This document shows positions 7,368 to 16,899 of a DNA stretch of 41,140 nucleotides, one piece after another (positions within the stretch are counted from its first letter, which is position 1; each line of letters starts with the position of its first letter). A program made the position numbers and the translations under genes. The DNA is from Lachnospira sp. Lineage in GTDB: Bacteria; Bacillota; Clostridia; Lachnospirales; Lachnospiraceae. The notes beneath the pieces are model-generated. The model was not told the origin of the DNA, did no database searches, and saw nothing but the letters and a program-made list of their open reading frames with translations. The DNA lies in contig JAGATQ010000024.1 in the NCBI GenBank assembly GCA_017621205.1, positions 1-41,140 of the forward strand. The letters are read 5' to 3'.

Positions 7368-8582
7368 CTATTGATGGTATCCCGCAAGAAAATCGGATAA
7401 CCGTTTTGTCGACTTTTTAAGCATCTCAAGATTAGGCAGATAAACAATCCGAAAATGATCTGGTTCCGGCCAATTAAATCCAGTACCACAGGTAATCAAT
7501 ATCTTCTTTTGCTTTAAGAAATCCAAAGCAAACTGTTCATCATTGACAATGCCGAATTTCTCCTTATCTAATTTCGGGAAAATATAAAAAGCTGCCTTAG
7601 GCTTTACTGCCGATACTCCGGGTATTTCATTTAATGCATTGTATATATATTCTCTCTGCTCATATATCCTTCCACCCGGCAGCAGTAATTCATCTGCACT
7701 CTGATAACCACCGAGCGAGGTCTGAATAATACTCTGTGCCGGAACATTGGAACAAAGCCGCATAGAAGAGAGCAGATTCAGTCCCTCTATATATCCCTTT
7801 ACATGTCTTTTTTCTCCACAAAGGCACATCCAGCCACAGCGATACCCTGCAACACGATGAGACTTACTTAATCCGTTGAAGGTTATGGTAAACAAATCTG
7901 GTGCTAAAGATGCAATGGAGGTATGGGTCAATCCATCCATTATCAAACGGTCATAAATTTCATCTGCATATATAATTAAATGGTTCTGTCTGGCAATCTC
8001 AGCAATCTCCAGCAACAATTCCTTAGGATACAACGCTCCTGTCGGATTGTTGGGGTTAATCACTACAATGCCCTTCGTATTGGGTGTAACCTTCTTTCTA
8101 ATATCATCAAGGTCAGGATACCAGTCTGCCTGCTCATCACACATATAATGAACCGGAGTTCCCCCTGCCAAAGTGACAGATGCTGTCCAAAGAGGATAAT
8201 CCGGTGCCGGCACCAGTATCTCATCCCCACTATCCAATAATCCCTGCATAGACATACTAATCAATTCACTCACACCGTTACCTGTGTAAATATCATCCAC
8301 CCCTACATTGGGTATCTTTTTCAACTGACAGTACTGCATAATTGCTTTTCTGGCACTAAAAATTCCTTTAGAATCAGAATATCCTTCTGAATCCCGCAGA
8401 TTCATAATCATATCTTTAATAATCTCGTCTGGTGCTTCAAATCCAAATGGGGCAGGATTGCCGATGTTCAGCTTAATCACATCCATCCCTTCCGCAATCA
8501 TCCGATTGGCTTCATCCATCACCGGCCCCCTAATATCATAACATACATTATCTAATTTACTTGATTTCTGAAATTCTCTCAT
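7368..8582 (-). CDS. alaA: AlaA-type glutamate-pyruvate aminotransferase
   Basis: This PLP-dependent class I/II aminotransferase makes alanine from pyruvate using glutamate. From the chosen start it has 404 residues and tracks E. coli AlaA closely along its whole length: KSSKLDNVCYDIRGPV, LNIGNPAPFGFEAPDEI, GYSDSKGIFSARKAI, VPAPDYPLWTASV, VVINPNNPTGALY, YADEIYDRL, the PLP-lysine segment TFNGLSKSHRVAGYRCGW, and the C-terminal DFLAGYHQ. I place the start at 8582 because AAGGA lies seven bases upstream. The longer frame from 8621 has no ribosome binding site and begins just past the T-box terminator. It heads an operon with ylmH and is controlled by the upstream T-box leader. Confidence 0.93.
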   Translation of the reverse strand: MREFQKSSKLDNVCYDIRGPVMDEANRMIAEGMDVIKLNIGNPAPFGFEAPDEIIKDMIMNLRDSEGYSDSKGIFSARKAIMQYCQLKKIPNVGVDDIYTGNGVSELISMSMQGLLDSGDEILVPAPDYPLWTASVTLAGGTPVHYMCDEQADWYPDLDDIRKKVTPNTKGIVVINPNNPTGALYPKELLLEIAEIARQNHLIIYADEIYDRLIMDGLTHTSIASLAPDLFTITFNGLSKSHRVAGYRCGWMCLCGEKRHVKGYIEGLNLLSSMRLCSNVPAQSIIQTSLGGYQSADELLLPGGRIYEQREYIYNALNEIPGVSAVKPKAAFYIFPKLDKEKFGIVNDEQFALDFLKQKKILITCGTGFNWPEPDHFRIVYLPNLEMLKKSTKRLSDFLAGYHQ

Positions 8583-8640
8583 GACTGCATCCTTCTTTCT
8601 CTCATATTTCGTTCTAACCATACTCTATGCGTCTAAGATG

Positions 8641-8921
8641 AAAAAAAGCCCTAAGCATAATGCTTAGGGCGAACAATGTCCGTGTTACCACCTAAATTCA
8701 GGAGTATTCCTGCTCTCAGCCGACTTAAAGTATATATTATACTGCATCGTTGTTTCTATAACGGGAAACATTCCGTTACCATCTACTTGCTTGCGGGTTC
8801 GACAGTAAAGCTCCAAGACTGCTTCCATAACTTCTGCACAAGACTTCCACCAAACGTCTCTTCTCTAGGCTGCATCAAAGCTATGTACTCCTTCTCTTCC
8901 TCGCCTTTGTCCTATAGGATT
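8641..8921 (-). ncRNA. T-box leader, alanine specifier (GCA), upstream of alaA
   Basis: This leader RNA regulates alaA(-ylmH) by binding tRNA. Reading the minus strand: a stem I region with AGTA and the later GAA of an S-turn, an AGAGA segment before a small apical stem AGAC/GTCT, and GAA-GCA-G in the specifier loop with GCA at 8820-8822. Next come the T-box motif GGTGGTAACACGG (8680-8692) and the terminator GCCCTAAGCAT/ATGCTTAGGGC (8648-8670) followed by seven T. TGGT in the T-box would pair with an ACCA tRNA end, matching the A73 of tRNA-Ala. Uncharged tRNA-Ala(UGC) should therefore favour antitermination. The specifier position is read by eye; the T-box itself is very clear. Confidence 0.93.
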
Positions 8922-8927
8922 ATTGTT

Positions 8928-8956
8928 AGAATAGCATTCGTTTACACAAAAGTCAA
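8928..8956 (-). promoter_or_regulatory. Promoter of the T-box/alaA operon
   Basis: On the minus strand TTGACT (8951-8956) and TATTCT (8928-8933) are separated by exactly 17 bases. This places transcription start near 8921, at the beginning of the T-box leader. Together with the T-box this accounts for the 463-bp gap between alaA and the L,D-transpeptidase gene. Confidence 0.85.
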
Positions 8957-9045
8957 CCCCAAATTTCTATTATGGACTAACCCACTTAAGCAATTACCCT
9001 TTCTAACAACACGTTTTATTCCTGTTTCTCCTCGATTCGAATCTC

Positions 9046-10527
9046 CTATCTACGCTCCTCAGTAGTCGCTGCTTCTGTCGTTGCCGAAGGCACCCCCGGA
9101 TCCTCATATACAATAACCGGCATCCCCTTCTCTACTGTATTATAAATCTCTTCTGCCATATCATAGGGTAGATTCACGCAGCCATGGGAACCTTTTTGTT
9201 TATACTGGGTTCCACCAAAGGAACGCCGCCAGCTTGCATCGTGAAATCCCACATTACCATAAAATGGAATAAAATAATCTACATCAGAAGAATAATCCTC
9301 CCCCACCAAGGCCACCTGATGATCATCATAACTATGGTCTTTAAAGGTGACCGAAAAAATACCTGCCGGCGTCGGGGTCTTCGTTTTTCCACTGACACAA
9401 TCTGACTCCTTAATAAGCTTACCATCCTTATAAAGTAATACATGCTGTTTCGTTAGATTCACCTCAACATATGTATCACCCAGGTCATCTTTTCCACGCT
9501 TAGAAGCTCTCTGGTAATATACCGGTTCCTTTTCGCCCTTCTTACCAGCCTTGATAAACTTCACCAAATCCTTTCGCTCCTCTACCCGGTTTGTCCACCA
9601 GCCATAATCACCCTTGCTCACCTCTATGGAATACCCATAGCTTGTCTTAAACTTGCGTTTGGTAAATATTGTATCGTGTTTCGCCGCCATATCGCCAACG
9701 AATGTCTGCATCTTCTCCTTATCAAAGCTTATCTCAAAATCCTCGCTAACCTGAAGCCATTCCGCAATCATATCAGACGTCACCTCCACCTTATCCGTGG
9801 TATAATCATAGGTCACCTCTGTGGCTACATATTGATTCATCGTCGCTAACGCCTCTGTTACTGCCTTATCATCTGCGGTATACTTAGGATTCTTGTAACA
9901 ATCCCGCTCTTCGAGTACCAATGTATCTTCAAGGTCTTTGACACATTGTCTGGCAGCCTCGTTAAGCTTCTCTGCTATAACCGTATTTCCCACATCCTCT
10001 GGGACAATCTCATACTGTTTGGTCTGATTATTATACGAGAGCTTGGCATCCACCGGTTCTCTGGTTTTACTACTGTCCATACAATCAAGCTCTTCAATGC
10101 TCTTTGTCAGCTTCTCCTCATCGTAACTGATTGTCACACCAACAGACTGGCTATCCGTTGAAAAGAAGGAAATTGGCCAAATCACTGCCTTCTGTGTCTC
10201 CAATATGTCATTGATAGAATCATCAAAGGTGACATCCATGGAAAAATCCTTCCCGTTAAGCTGCTCCTTGACGCTCTCCCGCTCTTTTAAGGTAATCGTA
10301 TAATTCTGCACTACATCCGCAATGGTGTTCTCTGCACCCACTACACTTTTAAAGGAACACGAAACACCATTAATCTGTGTTCCGCCTAAAAAATGTTTCT
10401 GGAAATAAATGATACCGGCAATATAGACTACCAAAAGAATGGCAATCACACTAACTATCACTTTACCGATGACACCTATCCCTCGTCTTCTTTTATTACC
10501 CAAGTCCATCATGCTATTCATCCCCAT
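9046..10527 (-). CDS. L,D-transpeptidase (YkuD) with peptidoglycan-binding region
   Basis: This cell-wall enzyme forms or remodels L,D cross-links in peptidoglycan. The 493-residue protein has a short cytoplasmic basic N-terminus and a single membrane helix (about 20-42, VIGKVIVSVIAILLVVYIAGIIY). Next is a long extracellular PG_binding_4-like region (about 60-320), then a YkuD domain (about 348-478). The domain begins VNLTKQHVLLYKDGKLIKES and contains GFHDASWRRSFGGTQYKQKG and SHGCVNLPYD, with catalytic Cys450 and the paired His in FHDA and SHGC. The threonine-rich tail (ATTEAATTEERR) is not a sorting signal. It lies 86 bp downstream of the J-domain/TPR gene, possibly in the same transcript. 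Confidence 0.92.
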   Translation of the reverse strand: MGMNSMMDLGNKRRRGIGVIGKVIVSVIAILLVVYIAGIIYFQKHFLGGTQINGVSCSFKSVVGAENTIADVVQNYTITLKERESVKEQLNGKDFSMDVTFDDSINDILETQKAVIWPISFFSTDSQSVGVTISYDEEKLTKSIEELDCMDSSKTREPVDAKLSYNNQTKQYEIVPEDVGNTVIAEKLNEAARQCVKDLEDTLVLEERDCYKNPKYTADDKAVTEALATMNQYVATEVTYDYTTDKVEVTSDMIAEWLQVSEDFEISFDKEKMQTFVGDMAAKHDTIFTKRKFKTSYGYSIEVSKGDYGWWTNRVEERKDLVKFIKAGKKGEKEPVYYQRASKRGKDDLGDTYVEVNLTKQHVLLYKDGKLIKESDCVSGKTKTPTPAGIFSVTFKDHSYDDHQVALVGEDYSSDVDYFIPFYGNVGFHDASWRRSFGGTQYKQKGSHGCVNLPYDMAEEIYNTVEKGMPVIVYEDPGVPSATTEAATTEERR

Positions 10528-10613
10528 CTGCCCTTCTTAAAATCTCTTATTAATACTTAATCATACACTCTTTTTCCCCATGGTGCAAGCACCTTATTTG
10601 TGTCAATTTCCGA

Positions 10614-13600
10614 CTATAAATGCTTTAACCGCCTTACCGCATTCTGATATTTCGTCTTGTCCGGCTTCCGCTTTAATGCTGTTTCATAATACTTCAATGC
10701 CATCTTGCGGCAGCCCTCAACTGTTGTTGCCGCTTCATAATCAGAAAGAAACTCCAAAAGCTGTGACAGTATCTCCTCCGATGGAACAAACACACCCTTC
10801 GGCTTTTCTCCCTTCAAATACCTCTGAAGCTCCTCTCTTCTCTCACGCATAAACTGTGGCAAATCTGCCTTTGTTTTCTCAGAGAACCGCTTTTTAGCCA
10901 ATGTATTGGCCTTTCGCTCCATGGCATCACCGATATCATAAAACACCTCATAGCATTCTCCCATGCTGCAATTGCAACACAAAGCTCCATAATACATTGC
11001 ATAATAAAAATGTTCGACCGCCTTATCATAATCGCCCATCCATGCATAATCCATTCCGACACAGTCATAACCACATGGGTCTTTATCATCATTTTCCAGC
11101 ATCTTCCGGTCAAGCTCATAGGACTTCGTGTACCACATACGTGCTGTTCCCACATCCCCCAGCGCCTCATAGCACACACCAATTTTAGAACAGATATAGC
11201 CATCATCGGTGTAAATGCCATCGGCTTTTAGGTAAAACTTTAACGCTTTTTTAACATCCTGCGCATAATCCAGATAGTAGCCTGCCATATATTTATAATA
11301 CTGATAGTGAACATTTTTTCCATTCTTCTTCATGTATTGCTTGCGGGCAGTCCTGTCTCCAGCTTTCTTCCATACCCACTGCATCTTTTTAACATCACCT
11401 GCATGCTTATAGACATCGGCATAATGCTGAATCACATACACCAGATCATCAGGATACATCTGAAGCATTCTCTCAAAAATCTGTACACTCTTCTGCGGTT
11501 GTCCCATCTGTGCATACAAATCCCCCAGCAGTAAATCAGCAGAATAACGATGCTCTCCCTTACTTTGTAATTTTGTAAGAAACTCCTGTGCCTTCCTACG
11601 CTCACCGAGACGCCGGCACAAACGTGCCGCCTCATAGTAATTAATCGGATTCGGATGCTCATATTCGATTGCCTTTTCAAAGCACTCTAAAGAGATGGCT
11701 AATCTGCCCTGTTCCCGGTATAAGAATCCAAGATTCGCCCACGCGTAGCAATTGCCCTCGTTTTCTTTCAAGGCAAGACGGTAATTCTCCTCCGCCTTCT
11801 CCTCATCATTAAGCTCATTGTAAATGATACCACGGTCAATGTAATAATAATCCGATGGATCCTTCTCCAGTTGTAAATTAACTTCCTCTAATGCCTCTTT
11901 ATACCGCTTCTGCTCCATATACACGTCACAGATTCTTCCATGTACCGCATAATTATCCGGATTGATAGCTGCTGCCTTCTTATAGCTCTTTAAAGCATGG
12001 TCACAATCCTTACCATCCATGTAAAGATCTCCTAATAGAAGCTCCAAGCGCTCAGAGGCAATCCCCTGTTTGCGAAAATTAATCAACGTCTCAATCGCTT
12101 CCACCAGCCTGTTAAGATTCCTTAATGCCTGTATCTTTAACAGCACATATTCAAAGGTAAACTCCTTGCTATATTCAATTGCCTTGTCTGCCATAGCAAT
12201 TGTATTCTCATATCTTGCCGAATACTCTGACGAGTTCCCCTCAGTAAAATATAAAATTCCCCGTTGGTAAAATATCTCCGGCTCATGTGTATCTCTGGCA
12301 ATTGCTTTATCAAGCAGCTGCCTTGCCTCCTCAAGCTTTTCCTGCAGACGCTTGGCTCTGGCGAGTTGGGCAAGGAGGTTATCCGTCATAGTATCCGGAT
12401 ACTGCATATCCTTAAGCATATCTTCCACTTCTGAATATGCCTCGCACTCATTATATATCTTTGCCTTAATCTCAAAGGTATCCATATAGGGAAGAATAGA
12501 TATTGCCCTGTCACAAAGCTCCATTGCCTTGCCATATTCTCCCAGATAATAGCATGCCTCCGCTTTGAAATGATAGAGATTGGGTATCTGGTTGTCATAG
12601 CTTAAGCCCTCATCACATACCTTTACCGCATCTACATAATTCTTCTCCTTTATGTAAATCTGCGCCAGGCGGTAATAAATCCGGGGAGAGGTAACATCAA
12701 TCTCCTTGGCCCTGGCATAAATATTCTTGGCATCTTCAAGCCTTCCTGCTTCACCATAACAATAGCCTAAATCCTCATAATAGCCAAGCTTATCCGGATA
12801 CAGCTCAATAAGACGCTCCAAAGACGGAATTGCCTTATCACAATTGGCACGTTCAATATCAATCAAGTCCATATAGACATTACTACAAAGCTCTAAATAA
12901 TCCTTCTCCTCAAGTCCTTCCTTGGAAAGCTTTGGGAAAATTTTCTCCGCCTCCTCATAGTGGCAGGCGGCTGCCAAAGTCTTACAATACCTGTAAACAA
13001 CCTGATTATCCTCAGGATGCTCCTCATAATCCTTCTTACGCCCCTCTAACAGTTCCTCATTGAGTGCTGCCACAAAGTTACGGACATAACCATTATATGG
13101 CACAATATCCTGTGCCTTTAAAGCAATCTCAAGGGAATCCTCAAGACGGTTAAGCTCCTTATAGCACGCTGCTTTCCCCATTAATGCCCCCACATTATCC
13201 GAAGCCTCATGAAGCACCTTCTCATAATAAGAGAGTGCTTCCTCATAACGATTAAGCTCCAGATTACATCGGGCAAGGCACTGAAAAGTATGCTTTGCAT
13301 CCGGCTCCAGCTCCAGAAGCTCCCTGCACATTTCATCTACCTGCTCCTCCCGTCCCAATACCAGATACGCACGCATCTTAAGCTCTGTAACATCGGGATG
13401 TGTAACCGGGTACCGGTTAATCTTCTGTAATGCATCCTTAATATCCTCTACCCCTTCTTCTCCAGATTGATTTAACAGCCGCTCCAATGCATAGTAATCC
13501 TCTAAGAATGCATCATAATCCATGTCTAAATCCGGATTCAGCAGCATATAACGGAAATTATCCGGATATTTTGCATTGGCAATAACATAATCAATATAAT

Positions 13601-14042
13601 TTTCAGGGAAAATCTCTATGAGCTGTGCCCGCTTACTCTCCCAATGAAATTGTGCCTCCAATACATGAAGCACCTCATGAGGCAAAAGGATATGGTCAGC
13701 CAGAAAAACCAACAACCGCTCATTACACTCATTGGCAGAGTCAATCGCAACACAGATATCATCTTCCAAAAGCTCCTGCCACTTAGCAACATCAATTCTG
13801 GTTTTATATACTCGATATATCTCCTCTACCCGCTCCATCCAAAGATCAACCGGTTCTTTCTCCTTCTGATCATCATCCTCCTGTCTGGCATACGAAAGAG
13901 CTTCCTCATAGGCTCCCCGAAGCCGCATAAAGCCTTCGTGGTCCTGCTCCGGATGATAGGATGGCAGAAGCTTGGAATATGCCCTCTTTATCTCCTTTTC
14001 ATCCTTGGTTGGCTCGATTCTAAGTACATTAAAACAGTCCAT
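10614..14042 (-). CDS. J-domain protein with about 25 TPR-like repeats
   Basis: This large soluble protein of 1142 residues has a short DnaJ-like domain at the N-terminus (CFNVLRIEPTKDEKEIKRAYSKLLPSYHPEQDHEGFMRLRGAYEEAL). The rest is mostly TPR helices, such as AYLVLGREEQVDEMCRELLELEPD, NRYEEALSYYEKVLHEASDNVGALMGKAACYKELNRLEDSLE and LGDLYAQMGQPQKSVQIFERMLQMYPDD. The usual J-domain HPD tripeptide is HPE (30-32), so Hsp70 activation may be altered. Start 14042 is preferred because AGGAGG lies six bases upstream; a start 24 bases earlier has none. A cysteine-rich part (about 1050-1066, YGALCCNCSMGEC) sits near the end. It is likely a scaffold or chaperone adaptor; partners are unknown. Its neighbours are an L,D-transpeptidase and a membrane-anchored MotE-like protein. 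Confidence 0.8.
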   Translation of the reverse strand: MDCFNVLRIEPTKDEKEIKRAYSKLLPSYHPEQDHEGFMRLRGAYEEALSYARQEDDDQKEKEPVDLWMERVEEIYRVYKTRIDVAKWQELLEDDICVAIDSANECNERLLVFLADHILLPHEVLHVLEAQFHWESKRAQLIEIFPENYIDYVIANAKYPDNFRYMLLNPDLDMDYDAFLEDYYALERLLNQSGEEGVEDIKDALQKINRYPVTHPDVTELKMRAYLVLGREEQVDEMCRELLELEPDAKHTFQCLARCNLELNRYEEALSYYEKVLHEASDNVGALMGKAACYKELNRLEDSLEIALKAQDIVPYNGYVRNFVAALNEELLEGRKKDYEEHPEDNQVVYRYCKTLAAACHYEEAEKIFPKLSKEGLEEKDYLELCSNVYMDLIDIERANCDKAIPSLERLIELYPDKLGYYEDLGYCYGEAGRLEDAKNIYARAKEIDVTSPRIYYRLAQIYIKEKNYVDAVKVCDEGLSYDNQIPNLYHFKAEACYYLGEYGKAMELCDRAISILPYMDTFEIKAKIYNECEAYSEVEDMLKDMQYPDTMTDNLLAQLARAKRLQEKLEEARQLLDKAIARDTHEPEIFYQRGILYFTEGNSSEYSARYENTIAMADKAIEYSKEFTFEYVLLKIQALRNLNRLVEAIETLINFRKQGIASERLELLLGDLYMDGKDCDHALKSYKKAAAINPDNYAVHGRICDVYMEQKRYKEALEEVNLQLEKDPSDYYYIDRGIIYNELNDEEKAEENYRLALKENEGNCYAWANLGFLYREQGRLAISLECFEKAIEYEHPNPINYYEAARLCRRLGERRKAQEFLTKLQSKGEHRYSADLLLGDLYAQMGQPQKSVQIFERMLQMYPDDLVYVIQHYADVYKHAGDVKKMQWVWKKAGDRTARKQYMKKNGKNVHYQYYKYMAGYYLDYAQDVKKALKFYLKADGIYTDDGYICSKIGVCYEALGDVGTARMWYTKSYELDRKMLENDDKDPCGYDCVGMDYAWMGDYDKAVEHFYYAMYYGALCCNCSMGECYEVFYDIGDAMERKANTLAKKRFSEKTKADLPQFMRERREELQRYLKGEKPKGVFVPSEEILSQLLEFLSDYEAATTVEGCRKMALKYYETALKRKPDKTKYQNAVRRLKHL

Positions 14043-14109
14043 AATGTCCTCCTCTTTATTATTCAAATAATACCAAAAAGGGACTACTTATATAAGCATC
14101 CCTTTTGTT

Positions 14110-14811
14110 CTACATGCGTTCCATTATCTTCATAATCTTTGCTGCATTGTTGGTAGACATGGCAGCTAATATATCCGCTCGTTTCTGCGGCTCTAAATTC
14201 ACCAATATCTCTGCCACCAGATGATAATCACCTGACATTCCCTCCAATATGGGGGCAGCACTCTTCGCCTCCATACTATTGTAGGTATCTACATAGGTCT
14301 GCAAGGTCGGATCCAGATTACTTGTGTTAGAAGCAGCCCCTCCCGCTCCCGAATCGGAACTCCCGGAAGAACCTGCACCGTCACCGTTCGATGCTTCTTC
14401 CTGCTTCGGTGCTCTGGTAGTTGCCGCCTGCGTAGTTGCCTGTGTTGTCGCTTCCGTTGTGTTATTATCTGCCTGATCTTCTGTCGTATCATTCTTAGCA
14501 GTCGCATTACCAGACACTTCCATCTGAGCAGATGCCGGAAGAATCTTATTGACATACGGAACATCCCCGATAACCGGTCCTAATACCTTAGAACCAAAAC
14601 CTCCTACATCTAGTTTTATTAAAAGAACAAGGATAAGCAGAAAAATAAATACAAGAATAATGGTTAATACTGCTGAAGGATGACTCTGACCACTCTCCTC
14701 CTTTATTCTGCTAATCTCCTTTCTATTATCCTTTTGCTGACGCTTTAAATCTTTTATCTGTGCTTTGGCTTCTTTCTTTTTTTGTTTTAATTCCTTCTTA
14801 GCTTCATCCAT
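14110..14811 (-). CDS. Membrane-anchored protein with MotE/MgtE_N-like C-terminus
   Basis: This 233-residue protein starts with a highly charged helix (MDEAKKELKQKKKEAKAQIKDLKRQQKDNRKEISRIKEE), probably a coiled coil inside the cell. One membrane helix follows (VLTIILVFIFLLILVLLIKL). Next comes an external low-complexity linker rich in T, A, Q, G and S (about 100-175). The small C-terminal helical domain LEGMSGDYHLVAEILVNLEPQKRADILAAMSTNNAAKIMKIMERM resembles the MgtE N-terminal/MotE (flagellar chaperone) module. Start 14811 is chosen because AAGGGGA lies upstream. No flagellar gene is nearby, so a flagellar role is not supported by context. It is first in a run with the J-domain/TPR gene and the L,D-transpeptidase. 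Confidence 0.65.
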   Translation of the reverse strand: MDEAKKELKQKKKEAKAQIKDLKRQQKDNRKEISRIKEESGQSHPSAVLTIILVFIFLLILVLLIKLDVGGFGSKVLGPVIGDVPYVNKILPASAQMEVSGNATAKNDTTEDQADNNTTEATTQATTQAATTRAPKQEEASNGDGAGSSGSSDSGAGGAASNTSNLDPTLQTYVDTYNSMEAKSAAPILEGMSGDYHLVAEILVNLEPQKRADILAAMSTNNAAKIMKIMERM

Positions 14812-14851
14812 AATGATTCCCCTTTTTCTGTTGAGCTTATAAGACAGGTTT

Positions 14852-14880
14852 ATTTTAGCATATTGGAGGGGGGGTTGCAA
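14852..14880 (-). promoter_or_regulatory. Promoter of the MotE-like gene
   Basis: On the minus strand TTGCAA (14875-14880) and TAAAAT (14852-14857) are spaced by 17 bases and lie about 40 bases before the start codon. In the 362-bp gap up to the ilvC stop I otherwise see a 12-bp palindrome CTTATCGATAAG (14898-14909) and the terminator at 15094-15124. Confidence 0.55.
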
Positions 14881-15093
14881 GTGTGTACAGGTAAGAACTT
14901 ATCGATAAGAACCTATCGGCATCCCATTAGCTGTTATGAGAAAGCACCAAAATAACCATAATTGCTCTGCTTTAAAAAGCAAGTTCAAGCATTTCAACCA
15001 CTTTATCACAAAAAGGAGCAACGGATTAATAACTTCAGTGGCATAAAACCGGGATGTACTATGGTTTTGTTCTCTCTCCCTTTTCTCAAAATA

Positions 15094-15124
15094 AAAAAGA
15101 CGCCCTTTAAAAGAACGTCTTTTT
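15094..15124 (-). terminator. Terminator downstream of ilvC
   Basis: AAAAAGACG (15094-15102) pairs with CGTCTTTTT (15116-15124), with a 13-base loop. Both strands give a T-run, so it can act in both directions. It lies 50 bases past the ilvC stop. Confidence 0.8.
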
Positions 15125-15173
15125 CTATTCTAAATTTCGCACATGCAAAATCTGAATTGTTCATACCACACTC

Positions 15174-16229
<1,056 letters not shown>

Positions 16230-16240
16230 TTATTTATATA

Positions 16241-16287
16241 GCACGAAAACGTGCGGTAATTCGAAACCGGCATGACTTCCGGTTTCA
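16241..16287 (-). other. Two hairpins in the ilvN-ilvC gap
   Basis: GAAACCGG/CCGGTTTC (16264-16271 and 16280-16287) and GCACG/CGTGC (16241-16254, four-base loop) follow each other in the 131-bp spacer. Neither is followed by a clear T-run. They may protect or process the mRNA and set the ilvC:ilvN ratio; no attenuator peptide was found. Confidence 0.45.
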
Positions 16288-16330
16288 AGGATTACTCAAA
16301 CCTGAACATTCGCCCTGTATATCTAACAGG

Positions 16331-16834
16331 CTATGCCTCAGCGTCCACGACTTCATAGTTTCCTCTTGTCAGTCCGGTCAATCCGGTTCTTACAACCTGT
16401 CGGATAACATAATCATCCAATAACGTCATAAACGCATTAATCTTATTAGTATTGCCTGTCAATTCAATCATAATGGATTGGATACCTACATCCACAATCT
16501 TAGCACGGAACACATCCGCAATCGCAATAATATCCTGCTTCTGCTGCTTATCACACTCCAGCTTAACAAGCACCAGCTCCCTGCACACGGACTCGTTATC
16601 CTTAAGCTCCTCAATACTGATGACATCCTCCAGCTTCATTAGCTGCTTTTTAATCTGATCAATAATCTGATCATCCCCATGTAATGCCACCGTCATTCTG
16701 GAAAACTTAGGGTTGTTCGTCTCCCCAACAGTTAAGCTGTCAATATTATAGCCACGGCGGCTGAATAAACCAGCAACACGGCTTAATACTCCTGATGTAT
16801 TCTCTACTAATAGTGATAACACACTATGTCTCAT
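16331..16834 (-). CDS. ilvN: Acetolactate synthase regulatory (small) subunit
   Basis: This 167-residue ACT-domain protein binds and activates the catalytic IlvB subunit and gives feedback inhibition by valine. Visible motifs are SLLVENTSGVLSRVAGLFSRRGYNIDSLTVGETNNPKFSRMT at the N-terminal ACT fold and a C-terminal domain with GIQSIMIELTGNTNKINAFMTLLDDY and RTGLTGLTRG. The length is typical of IlvH/IlvN. The start has an AAAGGTGG element upstream and a near-consensus sigma-A promoter. The catalytic ilvB gene is not next to it, so it must be elsewhere in the genome. It forms an operon with ilvC. Confidence 0.95.
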   Translation of the reverse strand: MRHSVLSLLVENTSGVLSRVAGLFSRRGYNIDSLTVGETNNPKFSRMTVALHGDDQIIDQIKKQLMKLEDVISIEELKDNESVCRELVLVKLECDKQQKQDIIAIADVFRAKIVDVGIQSIMIELTGNTNKINAFMTLLDDYVIRQVVRTGLTGLTRGNYEVVDAEA

Positions 16835-16869
16835 GTCATATCCACCTTTCTTTCCTCGTTACCACACCC

Positions 16870-16898
16870 ATTGTAGCAACATCTTTTTTCTTTGTCAA
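16870..16898 (-). promoter_or_regulatory. Promoter of ilvN-ilvC
   Basis: On the minus strand TTGACA (16893-16898) and TACAAT (16870-16875) are separated by 17 bases, 36 bases before the start codon. The short leader leaves no room for a T-box. Confidence 0.85.
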
Positions 16899-16899
16899 T

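Noticed and set aside
16835..16899. T-box or leader-peptide attenuator before ilvN
   Set aside because: Only 36 bases lie between the -10 and the start codon, too few for either device.
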